Assembly: GCA_016176285.1 (NCBI GenBank)
Contig: JACOXM010000004.1
Location: forward strand, 1-55,105
Reading direction: 5' to 3'
DNA length: 55,105 nucleotides
Source of the DNA: Candidatus Giovannonibacteria bacterium
GTDB lineage: Bacteria; Patescibacteriota; Minisyncoccia; JACPKW01; UBA11713
Positions 23,049 through 31,019 of this stretch are shown here, in pieces (position 1 is the first letter of the stretch; each line of letters starts with the position of its first letter). The notes under the pieces were generated by a model. The model saw only the letters and a program-made list of their open reading frames with translations, was not told the origin of the DNA and did not search any database. Made by a program: the position numbers and the translations under genes.

Positions 23049-24851
23049 ATGGAAATAAGAAATATCGCAATTATCGCCCACGTAGACCACGGAAAAACAA
23101 CTCTGACGGACGCAATCTTACGACAAACAGGTTCAGTGGAAGCGGGGATATCAATGGACTCAAATACGCTTGAACAGGAGCGCGGCATTACGATTTACTC
23201 AAAAAATGCATCCGTAATGTATAAAGGAACGAAAATAAATATAGTAGACACGCCGGGGCACGCGGATTTCGGTTCGGAAGTTGAGCGCGTATTGCGTTCA
23301 ATCGACTCCGTTTTATTGATCGTAGATGCCCAAGAAGGTCCCATGCCCCAGACAAGATTTGTTTTAAAGAAATCTCTTGAACTTGGTTTGAAGCCAATCG
23401 TTGTAATTAACAAGATAGATAAACCGGCGGCGAATCCTGACAAATGCGAAGAAGGAGTTTTAGAACTTTTTCTTGAACTCGGCGCAAGCAACGAACAGGC
23501 AAATTTTCCCGTAATTTATTCAATTGGAAGACAGGGGATTGCTAAAAAAAATTTATCGGATGATTCCAAAGATTTAACTCCGCTATTGGATGCGATTCTT
23601 GAATTCGTTCCATCCGCCTCGAAAGCGAATACCGATAAGCCTTTAAAATTTCAGCCATTTAATCTTGGATATGATAACTTTTTGGGCCGCCTTGCTGTTG
23701 GCAGAATTTACGACGGCTCAATTTCTCCGAACAGCGCCGCATACATTATAAATAGCACGGGAGAAATGAGGTCCGGAAAAATTACAAAAGTTTTTTCATT
23801 CAAGGGCCTTGAAAAAATAGAAACCGATAAGGCCGAGGCCGGTGATATAGTATTGATTGCAGGACTTCCCGATATTTTTATCGGTGAAACCGTAACAACC
23901 GATCCCGCTGCCGAACCGCTACCCTCGATTGCGATTGATGAACCTACAATAGTATTAAATTTTCTCGTAAATAATTCCCCATTCGGGGGAAGGGAAGGAA
24001 AATTTGTAACTTCGCGCCAGATACGCGAGCGCTTATTGAGGGAGCTTGAGATAAATGTCGGTTTGCGCGTAGAATTTTCTTCCGCGGATATTTTCCGGGT
24101 TTACGGGAGAGGGGAACTCCACATTGCGATACTCCTTGAAAACATGCGGCGCGAAGGATATGAACTTCAGATTTCACAGCCGCAAGTCATTATCCGCGAA
24201 GAAAAAGGCGTTAAAACAGAGCCGTTTGAAGAAATAATTATTGATGCGCCTGCAGAATATCAGGGAAGCATTATAGAGAGGCTGGGTACTAGAAAAGCAA
24301 TTTTAAGAGATCTTAGGAATCACGGCAATCTCGTAAGGATGACGTTCGAAGGACCAACGCGCGGCCTTTTAGGTTACAGAAATCAATTTATTATCGACAC
24401 TAAAGGAGAAGGCATTATTTCTTCGAGAGTAATTGGCTTTAAAGAATACGCGGGCGAAATTACGAAAAAAGCTACGGGATCTATGGTGTCTATGGCAAAC
24501 GGTAAAGCTCTTGCATATTCTTTGTGGAATCTTCAGGAAAGAGGAAATTTATATATAGGACCAAATATCGATGTTTATGAAGGAATGGTAATTGGCAACA
24601 CTTCCAAGGGTGATGAGATGACAGTTAACCCAACCAAAGGCAAAAACCTCACTAACGTGCGGTCAAAGGCATCAGATGAAGCAATCGAATTGATACCCCC
24701 GCTCAAACTTACTATAGAACGGGGACTCGAAATTATGGCAGATAACGAATACCTCGAAATTACACCTGAATCTATCAGGCTAAGAAAACATTATTTAAGA
24801 GAAGTGGAGAGAAATAAATCCAAGAAAACTGCTTTCGAGATGCAGTCTTAA
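23049..24851 (+). CDS. typA: Ribosome-associated GTPase TypA/BipA
   Basis: The 600-residue translational GTPase shows G1 AHVDHGKTTLTDAI, G2 RGITI, G3 DTPGHADFGSEV and G4 NKIDKP, then elongation-factor domains II, III and V and the TypA-specific C-terminal domain (GPNIDVYEGMVIG, TNVRSKASDE). BipA helps 50S assembly and stress translation. MEIRNIAII is chosen as the start because the five upstream codons lie inside a hairpin. It converges on a MerR-like gene with a 4 bp overlap. Confidence 0.96.
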   Translation: MEIRNIAIIAHVDHGKTTLTDAILRQTGSVEAGISMDSNTLEQERGITIYSKNASVMYKGTKINIVDTPGHADFGSEVERVLRSIDSVLLIVDAQEGPMPQTRFVLKKSLELGLKPIVVINKIDKPAANPDKCEEGVLELFLELGASNEQANFPVIYSIGRQGIAKKNLSDDSKDLTPLLDAILEFVPSASKANTDKPLKFQPFNLGYDNFLGRLAVGRIYDGSISPNSAAYIINSTGEMRSGKITKVFSFKGLEKIETDKAEAGDIVLIAGLPDIFIGETVTTDPAAEPLPSIAIDEPTIVLNFLVNNSPFGGREGKFVTSRQIRERLLRELEINVGLRVEFSSADIFRVYGRGELHIAILLENMRREGYELQISQPQVIIREEKGVKTEPFEEIIIDAPAEYQGSIIERLGTRKAILRDLRNHGNLVRMTFEGPTRGLLGYRNQFIIDTKGEGIISSRVIGFKEYAGEITKKATGSMVSMANGKALAYSLWNLQERGNLYIGPNIDVYEGMVIGNTSKGDEMTVNPTKGKNLTNVRSKASDEAIELIPPLKLTIERGLEIMADNEYLEITPESIRLRKHYLREVERNKSKKTAFEMQS

Positions 24852-25141
24852 ATATTGAATTCCTGTTCTTGTTCGTTCTCTAGCTGGTCATCAGTAGATT
24901 CTTCTGGCATATCATCACCCAAAAATTCAATTCTAACTTTTTTGGGTTTGTTAGTATCTTCGATCTTAGCCAAAAAAGTTTGGATGTCTTCGTATTTGTA
25001 TACTCTATAATTGTTTATAGGATGCCTGAAAGCAACTAGTTTCTTTTTCTTGTCCCAATTTCTAAGCGTCAATGCTGAAACTCCGAGTAATTTAGCAGCA
25101 GCCTTGATATTTATAAACTTGGATGCTTCGCTATCATTCAT
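24848..25141 (-). CDS. MerR-type helix-turn-helix DNA-binding protein
   Basis: In this 97-residue protein, residues about 8-60 form a MerR/excisionase-like winged helix: FINIKAAAKLLGVSALTLRN, then a wing with NYRVYKYEDIQTFL. The tail is acidic (EESTDDQLENEQEQE) and there is no ligand-binding domain. It could be a small regulator or an adaptor. The divergent AT-rich gap to 25204 contains a TGCATA repeat (TGCATAG-TGCATAA), a possible operator. No integrase is nearby, so an excisionase role is unlikely. Confidence 0.82.
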   Translation of the reverse strand: MNDSEASKFINIKAAAKLLGVSALTLRNWDKKKKLVAFRHPINNYRVYKYEDIQTFLAKIEDTNKPKKVRIEFLGDDMPEESTDDQLENEQEQEFNI

Positions 25142-25203
25142 ATGATAATATTATTATATATCTAAATACTGCATAGTGCATAACTTTATAAAAGGTATAT
25201 AAC

Positions 25204-25437
25204 ATGAATAAATCATCAGGATTTTTCAAAATCATAATAATCCTAGTAATAGCTGTAATAGCATTAAGCTTAATGGGATTTTCATTAGGGGATCTGGCAA
25301 GAAATGAAAAGATCAAAGAGAATTTCTCGTATATAAAAAATCTGGGAGCCAAAGCATGGGAAAAAATGACAGCGCCCTTAAGAAAACAAAGTAACGCTGA
25401 AATTTTCCAAGAATGGCAGGGAAGTCTTTATTCCTAG
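25204..25437 (+). CDS. Small membrane protein of unknown function
   Basis: The 77-residue protein has one N-terminal helix (about 8-28, FFKIIIILVIAVIALSLMGF) and then an amphipathic outer or inner segment with NLGAKAWEKMTAPLRK. It resembles small single-pass proteins often seen in CPR genomes, but I cannot name a family. It is transcribed divergently from the MerR-like gene and has AAAGG about 11 bases before its ATG. Confidence 0.6.
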   Translation: MNKSSGFFKIIIILVIAVIALSLMGFSLGDLARNEKIKENFSYIKNLGAKAWEKMTAPLRKQSNAEIFQEWQGSLYS

Positions 25438-25443
25438 TATACG

Positions 25444-25470
25444 TGTCGCAAAAGCTATGTTGTGCGACAT
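25444..25470. repeat. Inverted repeat between converging genes
   Basis: TGTCGC and GCGACA are separated by 14 bases in the 63 bp gap between two converging genes. No T-tract follows on either strand, so termination is uncertain. Confidence 0.4.
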
Positions 25471-25500
25471 GCAAGGTTAAGTAAAAAATCCCTCCCCTTC

Positions 25501-25857
25501 CTATAACCCCGGGCAATTGGCGGCGGGACGGTATCCGGCTTTTTCGGCGTCATCGCGCGAAGAAAAATATATTTTATTTTCTTCTTTTATTCTTGCGGCT
25601 CCGGAACACCATGAATAATGATAAGATGTTCCATTTTTAGATCCAACAATTTGCCCTCCCTCCTTCCCCATTTTTTGCTCCGCGGGGGACATCTCTTGCT
25701 TCTCAATGCTAATTGGATACTGGAATTCCTTAATTGCGGAAATTCTGCCGAGCGCAAATCCAATTATCGAAACAAGAATAATTATAAAGGCTAATAATAA
25801 GTCCTTCTCGTTTATGAGAAGCCAATCCTTGACTTTATTGATCCATCCGCGTACCAT
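25501..25857 (-). CDS. Membrane-anchored protein with an Ada-like zinc-binding domain
   Basis: The 118-residue protein begins MVRGWINK. A longer reading overlaps rpmA and is rejected. One membrane helix spans about residues 20-40. The C-terminal ~45 residues (NGTSYHYSWCSGAARI, NKIYFSSRDDAEKAGYRPAANC) match the small domain related to the Ada metal-binding region, with His, Cys and Cys as possible metal ligands. In such proteins the domain is thought to face outward. It shares an overlapping divergent promoter with rpmA. Function is unknown. Confidence 0.75.
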   Translation of the reverse strand: MVRGWINKVKDWLLINEKDLLLAFIIILVSIIGFALGRISAIKEFQYPISIEKQEMSPAEQKMGKEGGQIVGSKNGTSYHYSWCSGAARIKEENKIYFSSRDDAEKAGYRPAANCPGL

Positions 25858-25862
25858 ACTTC

Positions 25863-25869
25863 TATAATA
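25863..25869. promoter_or_regulatory. Shared symmetrical -10 element of rpmA and the divergent gene
   Basis: TATAATA reads TATAAT on plus (25863-25868), 8 bases before the rpmA ATG. On minus it reads TATTAT (25864-25869), 6 bases before the ATG at 25857. TTGATC (25838-25843) is a possible plus-strand -35 with a 19-base spacer. Confidence 0.65.
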
Positions 25870-25876
25870 CAGAAAA

Positions 25877-26155
25877 ATGGCACATACAAAAGCAACCGGC
25901 TCTACATCTAATCTTCGCGACTCTAAACCCAAATATCTTGGGGTTAAACTTTTTGAAGGTGAAAAAGCTAAAATCGGGTCAGTTTTAATACGCCAGCGGG
26001 GAACGAAATTTTGGCCCGGTGAAAACGTTCGCGCAGGAAAAGACTGGACTCTTTACGCCATCAAGGATGGAAAAGTTAAGTTTTCAACAAAAAGAAAAAA
26101 CAGGTTTGACGGCAAAAATACGAGAATCCGCGTGGTAAGTGTTATTGCGGCTTAA
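25877..26155 (+). CDS. rpmA: 50S ribosomal protein bL27
   Basis: The protein has 92 residues. It begins [20 protein letters not shown] and continues with [22 protein letters not shown] and [17 protein letters not shown], the bL27 core. The N-terminal tail reaches the peptidyl transferase centre. The tail begins directly at MAHTK without the cleavable extension of Firmicutes. It is not next to rplU, which lies 7 kb away; in most bacteria the two are adjacent. Its 3' end overlaps the converging rplI by 14 bp. Confidence 0.96.
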   Translation: MAHTKATGSTSNLRDSKPKYLGVKLFEGEKAKIGSVLIRQRGTKFWPGENVRAGKDWTLYAIKDGKVKFSTKRKNRFDGKNTRIRVVSVIAA

Positions 26156-26591
26156 TCTCAACCTTAACCCTAGCCTTTTTCGCGAAAGAATTTTCAATAT
26201 CAATTTGAAATTCCCCTATCTCCTTAAGGGGTTTTTCTAATTTAATCCAATCGGTTGGAATTGTAGCGATTCCGCCTTCGGCCAATTTATCGGCAATTTC
26301 TTTCTTGGAAATAGATTCGTATAACTTCCCTTTTTCGGATGCCTTCGCATTAAATACGAGGCAAACATCGGTAAGTTTATCCAGTTCCTTTGAATTTTTT
26401 CCTTCGATTTCTTTTTTATTTTTCTCCCGCAATACAATTTCGTTCTGATGCTTCTTTATCCTTTCCTTTGTGGCCAGTTCAGCTAGCTTGTTGGGCAAGA
26501 GATAATTTCTAAAAAACCCATCTTTTACATCTTTAATATCTCCCCTCTGGCCAAGCTTTGCAACGTCTTTTAATAAAATGACTAAAGGCAT
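26142..26591 (-). CDS. rplI: 50S ribosomal protein bL9
   Basis: The 149-residue protein starts [22 protein letters not shown], the standard bL9 N-terminus. Six upstream codons in frame are not part of the family. The N-terminal domain (about 1-50, including [13 protein letters not shown]) is followed by the connecting helix and a C-terminal domain. Some CPR groups are reported to lack bL9, so its presence helps exclude those. It lies 2 bp after the ctpA stop and so is co-transcribed with it. Confidence 0.95.
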   Translation of the reverse strand: MPLVILLKDVAKLGQRGDIKDVKDGFFRNYLLPNKLAELATKERIKKHQNEIVLREKNKKEIEGKNSKELDKLTDVCLVFNAKASEKGKLYESISKKEIADKLAEGGIATIPTDWIKLEKPLKEIGEFQIDIENSFAKKARVKVEIKPQ

Positions 26592-26593
26592 AA

Positions 26594-27820
26594 TTATTGT
26601 TTTGGCCACCCTTTTAATATTTCTAATGCTTTATCCATTTGTGGATCTTTTTTCTGCTTTAAGTCCTCGGAAGTCATCTTCACTTCGAAGTCCGGCTTTA
26701 TGCCTGCTTTCGTAATATCAACCCCGTTTGGCGTTAGCCAGCGTGCAATTGTTATTTTAAGGGATGTATCGCCGGTAATTGGCACGACTTCTTGAACGGA
26801 TCCTTTTCCAAAAGTTTTTTCTCCGACTAGCTTGGCTTTGCCGTTGTCGTGCAATGCTCCAGCGAGTATTTCGGAAGCTGATGCTGAACCGCCGTCAACT
26901 AAAATTACCAGAGGGAAGTTAGGAAACGCGTTGTATCCCTTTGATTTATGCACGTTCTCGCTCCCGTCGCGGTACTTTTCGCGGAGCACTGGCTTCCCTA
27001 CTTCCAAAAACCAGGAAGCCATGTCTACGGCCGATTCAAGATAACCCCCAGGATTCCCGCGCAAATCAATCACGAGCTTATCGGCATTTGAAAAAACAAA
27101 GTCACGAAGTGCCTTCTGGAATTCAAATGCGGACCTCTCGGAAAAATTGTGCAAACGAATTACAAAAACATCGGAACCGATTTTTTCGGTTTCCAGGACC
27201 GGAATCTGAATCGTATCGCGAACAACGCTCAAAACACGCGGCTTATCTTCTCCCTCCGAAATAATTGTTAAATTTACCGGGGTTCCCTTCGGCCCTCGGA
27301 TTAAAGTGACGGCTTCCTCCACTGTCATATTGGTGGTTTCCTTGTCTTCAATTTTTAAGATTTTGTCTCCGGTTTTAATTCCCGCCGCAAATGCAGGCGT
27401 TCCCTTAAGTGGAGCTACGACGGTTAAAAACCCATCCTTAATTGATACTTCCATTCCTACGCCCCCAAAATTACCCCTCACGCCTGACTCAAACAATTCC
27501 TTTTGCACCGGCGGAAAAAATGTTGTGTAGGGATCATCAAGGGGCTTTAATAGGCCATTGATTGCTCCCCAAACCATCTCCTGACGATCAACCTTTTCAG
27601 GCAGGCCATATTTATCCTCAACTAAACGCCATACTTTCCAAAAAGGCTCAAAATCAACAGTAACATCATTTGGCTGAACCTTGCCTGATATCCATGGAAT
27701 TTTTTCTATTTCCGCTCTGCGGCTATATCCAAAAGCCGCACCAATCGAAAAAGACGCGCCTATTATTACTAGCGCGGCAAATATTATAAATATCTTCTTT
27801 TTAGCAGACATTTTTTCCAT
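26594..27820 (-). CDS. ctpA: S41 family C-terminal processing protease
   Basis: The 408-residue protein has an N-terminal membrane anchor (about 9-28). A PDZ domain (about 95-185) contains GVGMEVSIKDGFLTVV and GTPAFAAGIKTGDKILKI. The S41 catalytic domain follows, with DLRGNPGGYL, the nucleophile Ser in GGSASASEILAGAL and the general-base Lys in GEKTFGKGSVQ. It should cut proteins outside the membrane from their C-terminal ends. The start may be M1 or M4 (MSAKKK). It is upstream of rplI and divergent from the CorA-like gene with a 37 bp gap. Confidence 0.95.
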   Translation of the reverse strand: MEKMSAKKKIFIIFAALVIIGASFSIGAAFGYSRRAEIEKIPWISGKVQPNDVTVDFEPFWKVWRLVEDKYGLPEKVDRQEMVWGAINGLLKPLDDPYTTFFPPVQKELFESGVRGNFGGVGMEVSIKDGFLTVVAPLKGTPAFAAGIKTGDKILKIEDKETTNMTVEEAVTLIRGPKGTPVNLTIISEGEDKPRVLSVVRDTIQIPVLETEKIGSDVFVIRLHNFSERSAFEFQKALRDFVFSNADKLVIDLRGNPGGYLESAVDMASWFLEVGKPVLREKYRDGSENVHKSKGYNAFPNFPLVILVDGGSASASEILAGALHDNGKAKLVGEKTFGKGSVQEVVPITGDTSLKITIARWLTPNGVDITKAGIKPDFEVKMTSEDLKQKKDPQMDKALEILKGWPKQ

Positions 27821-27857
27821 AGCGCGTGATATCTACATATACTAAAATAAATATAGT

Positions 27858-28772
27858 ATGCTTTCAAGAATTGATTATAATGGCATCTCATGGATAGATA
27901 TACAGAGCCCCTCCCGTGAGGAAATATCAAAGCTCGCAAACGAGCTTTTACTCCCCTCTTCCCTATCGGAAGAGCTACTTAAACGGGGATTTCACCCTGA
28001 AGCTGAAAATTACGGCGATTATATTTATTTAACTTTTCATATCCCTCTTTACGACGAGCGCGAGCAATACCATCATCCGCGCGAACTTGATTTCGCGGTA
28101 AGCAAAACCTGCATTCTAACCCTGCACTATGAGCCGATAGAGCCGCTTTCGAATTGTTTAAAAAAGCTGGAACAGGATATGAATTTGCGAAAAGAGTTTT
28201 TTGAAAAAGACACGCAGAAAATATTATATTATATTTGGAAAAAAAATTATGAATATCTTCTTTCCGAACTTGACCATATTCAAAAAAAGATCGAACGCAT
28301 CGAGTATCGAATTTTCTCTGACGGAAAAACCGCGATGATTGAAGAAATTTCTTTGCTTCGCCGCGATATGCTGGATTTTTCGCGCTCGCTGAGGCCCCAC
28401 GGAATGATGATCGAAGAATTCTCGCCCCTGGCAAGATCGCTTTTCGGGCCGGAGTTTTCAAAAAAAATACGGGAGCTCTCGCAGGATTACCGAAGATTGA
28501 TTTCTCTCGCAGATAACAATAAAGACGCGCTTGAGGTGCTATACGACACATATAACGCCCTTGAGACCCGGCGTTCGGCCGATGCCATGAAAATCTTTAC
28601 AATGTTAGCCCTTCTGACATTTCCGCTAACCCTTATTGCCTCAATTTTTTCAATAGACGCCTTAGCCCGCCCGATTATCGGAAGCGAGAATGATTTCTGG
28701 ATAATTCTCGGAATTATGGGAATCGTTGTAGCCGGGATGCTTTTCTTCTTTAAATCTAAGCGATGGATATAG
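27858..28772 (+). CDS. CorA-like metal ion transporter without a GMN motif
   Basis: The 304-residue protein has a cytosolic alpha/beta domain and long helices (about 1-240) followed by two membrane helices at about 245-265 and 279-297. This is the CorA/ZntB layout. The hallmark GMN tripeptide between the helices is missing: the loop after helix 1 reads SIFSIDALARPIIGSENDFW. CorA family members need GMN for Mg2+ selectivity, so this one probably has a changed substrate or is regulatory. A TAAAAT stands 9 bases before the ATG. EamA-like and cysS genes follow with 7 and 9 bp gaps. Confidence 0.82.
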   Translation: MLSRIDYNGISWIDIQSPSREEISKLANELLLPSSLSEELLKRGFHPEAENYGDYIYLTFHIPLYDEREQYHHPRELDFAVSKTCILTLHYEPIEPLSNCLKKLEQDMNLRKEFFEKDTQKILYYIWKKNYEYLLSELDHIQKKIERIEYRIFSDGKTAMIEEISLLRRDMLDFSRSLRPHGMMIEEFSPLARSLFGPEFSKKIRELSQDYRRLISLADNNKDALEVLYDTYNALETRRSADAMKIFTMLALLTFPLTLIASIFSIDALARPIIGSENDFWIILGIMGIVVAGMLFFFKSKRWI

Positions 28773-28779
28773 CACCGAT

Positions 28780-29634
28780 ATGAATTTTTTCCTGCCGGTA
28801 CTCGCGGCATTTCTTCAGGCTTCCTCCTTCACTCTCGATAAAGTAATACTCTCCATAAAAAAAATAGACTTTCGCACTTACACGGGAATAAGCTTTCCTC
28901 TTATTTTCGTTATAAACCTAATAATCTTTTTTCTGATAAAGCCTCCTTTGACTTACGAAATGATTTTCGGAAAATTGTTTTGGTATATTCTTGCATCAAT
29001 TTTTCTAATGATCATCGGTAATATCATTTACTACAAAGCGCTCGGAAAAGACAAACTAAGCGAAATTGAAGTTATCGGCTTAATTACGGTTCTGCCGGTA
29101 ATTATTTTTTCGAGCTTAATTTTTTCCGACGAAAGAAAATTAGGAATCATTATTCCCGCACTCATAGCTTCGCTTGCAATGATTTGGTCCCATTGGAAGG
29201 GCGGGAAATTTGTTCTTAAACGCGATACTCTATTTTTTTTATTATTATATCTTGTTACCTCTCCGATCAGAACATTTATTATTAAAATCCTTCTTGAAAC
29301 CTGGAACCCCATATCGCTCGAACTATTGCACGCAGGCGTTACCGCCGCCGTATTGACCCCGCTTTACAGAAAAAGCTATTCGGCAGTAACGCTTAAGGCT
29401 TTTTCACTCCTAGTTTTGACGAATTTACTTACTGCCGTAGCCTGGATCCTCTTCTATTTTTCTTTCCAGGCATCCGGAATTGTTTACACCGTATTACTGT
29501 TCTCTCTTCAGCCCCTACTCGTATATATGGCTTCGATATTTCTCCTGAAAGAAAAAACCGACCACAAAAAAACAATAGCTTTCATAATAGTCTTAATTTC
29601 AATAACGGTTGCCCAAATTTATTCAGGGAAATAA
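28780..29634 (+). CDS. EamA/DMT-type transporter
   Basis: The 284-residue protein has ten predicted membrane helices in two repeats of five, as in drug/metabolite transporters of the EamA group. Helix-loop boundaries such as YKALGKDKLSEIEVIGLITV and FYFSFQASGIVYTVLLFSLQ (the equivalent position in each repeat) are typical. The substrate is unknown. It sits in an operon-like run between the CorA-like gene and cysS. Confidence 0.85.
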   Translation: MNFFLPVLAAFLQASSFTLDKVILSIKKIDFRTYTGISFPLIFVINLIIFFLIKPPLTYEMIFGKLFWYILASIFLMIIGNIIYYKALGKDKLSEIEVIGLITVLPVIIFSSLIFSDERKLGIIIPALIASLAMIWSHWKGGKFVLKRDTLFFLLLYLVTSPIRTFIIKILLETWNPISLELLHAGVTAAVLTPLYRKSYSAVTLKAFSLLVLTNLLTAVAWILFYFSFQASGIVYTVLLFSLQPLLVYMASIFLLKEKTDHKKTIAFIIVLISITVAQIYSGK

Positions 29635-29643
29635 GATATATAA

Positions 29644-30960
29644 ATGCCTCTTAAACTTTATAATACCCTGACAAGAAAAAAGGAGATTTTTAAGTCAATA
29701 AAGAGAAATCATGTTGGTTTTTATACTTGCGGGCCAACGGTTTATGATTTTGCGCATATAGGGAATTTGCGGACTTTTATTTTTGAAGATCTGCTAAAAA
29801 GGACGCTAAAACTTTCCGGATATAAAGTGAAGCACGTTATGAATATTACGGATGTAGACGATAAGACCATAAAAGGATCGAAGGCTTCCGGAAAAAGCCT
29901 CGCGGATTTTACAAAACACTATGCGAATGAATTTTTCAAAGATCTGGATAAATTAAATATTCTGCCGGCCTCTAAATATCCCGCGGCTACGAAACATATT
30001 CCGGAAATGATTAAAATCATAAATATTCTTCTTAAGAAGGGGTTCGCCTATAAATCCGCAGATGGCATTTATTTTAATATTTCTAAATTCAAAAATTATG
30101 GAATGTTGTCGCGCGTCTCAAAAAAGAAATTAAAAATGGGAGCGAGAATCAGTTCCGATGAATATGCAAAAAACGACGCGAAAGATTTTATTCTTTGGAA
30201 AAATAAAAAAGGAGAAGAACCTTCTTGGCCATCCCCTTTCGGGGATGGCCGCCCCGGCTGGCACATAGAATGCTCCGCAATGTCCGTTAAATATCTTGGG
30301 ATGCCGATTGATATCCATGCCGCGGCAATCGATTTGATTTTTCCTCATCACGAAAACGAGATTGCGCAATCCGAAGGTGCAATGGGCAAAAAATTCGTCA
30401 ATTATTTTCTCCACGGAGAGCACTTAAACATAGAAGGCAGGAAAATGTCCAAATCTCTCGGAAATCTTTACACGCTAAACGACTTGGAGAAAAAAGGTTT
30501 TGATCCATTGGATTTTAGGTACCTAACGCTTAGCGCGCATTACCGCTCTCCCCTTTCGTTTTCCTGGGAGGCGCTAAAGGCAGCGCGAAACGCTCGTTTA
30601 AAACTTCAAGAAAAAATGAATAATGCATCGCCGGGAAATAAAAAAGAATTTACCGCATTCAAAAAAAACTTTTCAGAAGCGTTAAGCGATGATTTAAACA
30701 TCCCGAAAGCACTCGCGCTGATTTGGAAATCCGGCGCGAATAAGGAATCCATTTTATGGGCAGATGGGGTTCTGGGACTCCGCTTGGTAATGGTTAAAAA
30801 AATCGCCATTCCGCTGGAGGTTAAGGTTTTAATGGAAAAAAGAGAGGCCTTCAGGAATAATAAAAACTGGGCGGAAGCGGACAAAACTCGGAAAAAAATA
30901 CTTGATTTAGGCTTTATTATCGAAGACACCCCGAAGGGACCCAAAATAAAAGCGAAGTAA
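29644..30960 (+). CDS. cysS: Cysteinyl-tRNA synthetase
   Basis: The 438-residue class I synthetase has TCGPTVYDFAHIGNLRTF, which contains the HIGN signature and a zinc-ligand Cys (about residues 27-44). GRPGWHIECSAMS carries another zinc Cys, and MSKSLGN is the KMSKS loop. It charges tRNA-Cys. The length is slightly below the usual ~460. A perfect 10-bp inverted repeat lies inside the gene at 30227-30250 without breaking the frame. It ends 59 bp before dnaB. Confidence 0.96.
   Translation: MPLKLYNTLTRKKEIFKSIKRNHVGFYTCGPTVYDFAHIGNLRTFIFEDLLKRTLKLSGYKVKHVMNITDVDDKTIKGSKASGKSLADFTKHYANEFFKDLDKLNILPASKYPAATKHIPEMIKIINILLKKGFAYKSADGIYFNISKFKNYGMLSRVSKKKLKMGARISSDEYAKNDAKDFILWKNKKGEEPSWPSPFGDGRPGWHIECSAMSVKYLGMPIDIHAAAIDLIFPHHENEIAQSEGAMGKKFVNYFLHGEHLNIEGRKMSKSLGNLYTLNDLEKKGFDPLDFRYLTLSAHYRSPLSFSWEALKAARNARLKLQEKMNNASPGNKKEFTAFKKNFSEALSDDLNIPKALALIWKSGANKESILWADGVLGLRLVMVKKIAIPLEVKVLMEKREAFRNNKNWAEADKTRKKILDLGFIIEDTPKGPKIKAK
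30227..30250 (+). repeat. Perfect inverted repeat inside cysS
   Basis: GGCCATCCCC (30227-30236) pairs with GGGGATGGCC (30241-30250) around TTTC. It lies in the codons for the segment just before the zinc motif GRPGWHIEC and keeps the frame. Confidence 0.8.
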
Positions 30961-30984
30961 GTCACATGTTATCAAGCATTCTTC

Positions 30985-31013
30985 TTGTCTAGGTTTGATT
31001 CGAAGATTATCTT
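30985..31013 (+). promoter_or_regulatory. Possible promoter of dnaB
   Basis: TTGTCT (30985-30990), a 17-base spacer and TATCTT (31008-31013) stand 6 bases before the dnaB ATG at 31020, the leaderless geometry. Confidence 0.45.
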
Positions 31014-31019
31014 TATATT

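Noticed and set aside
24848-25141. Excisionase of a mobile element
   Set aside because: No integrase, attachment-site repeat or phage gene is nearby; a small MerR-type regulator is more likely.
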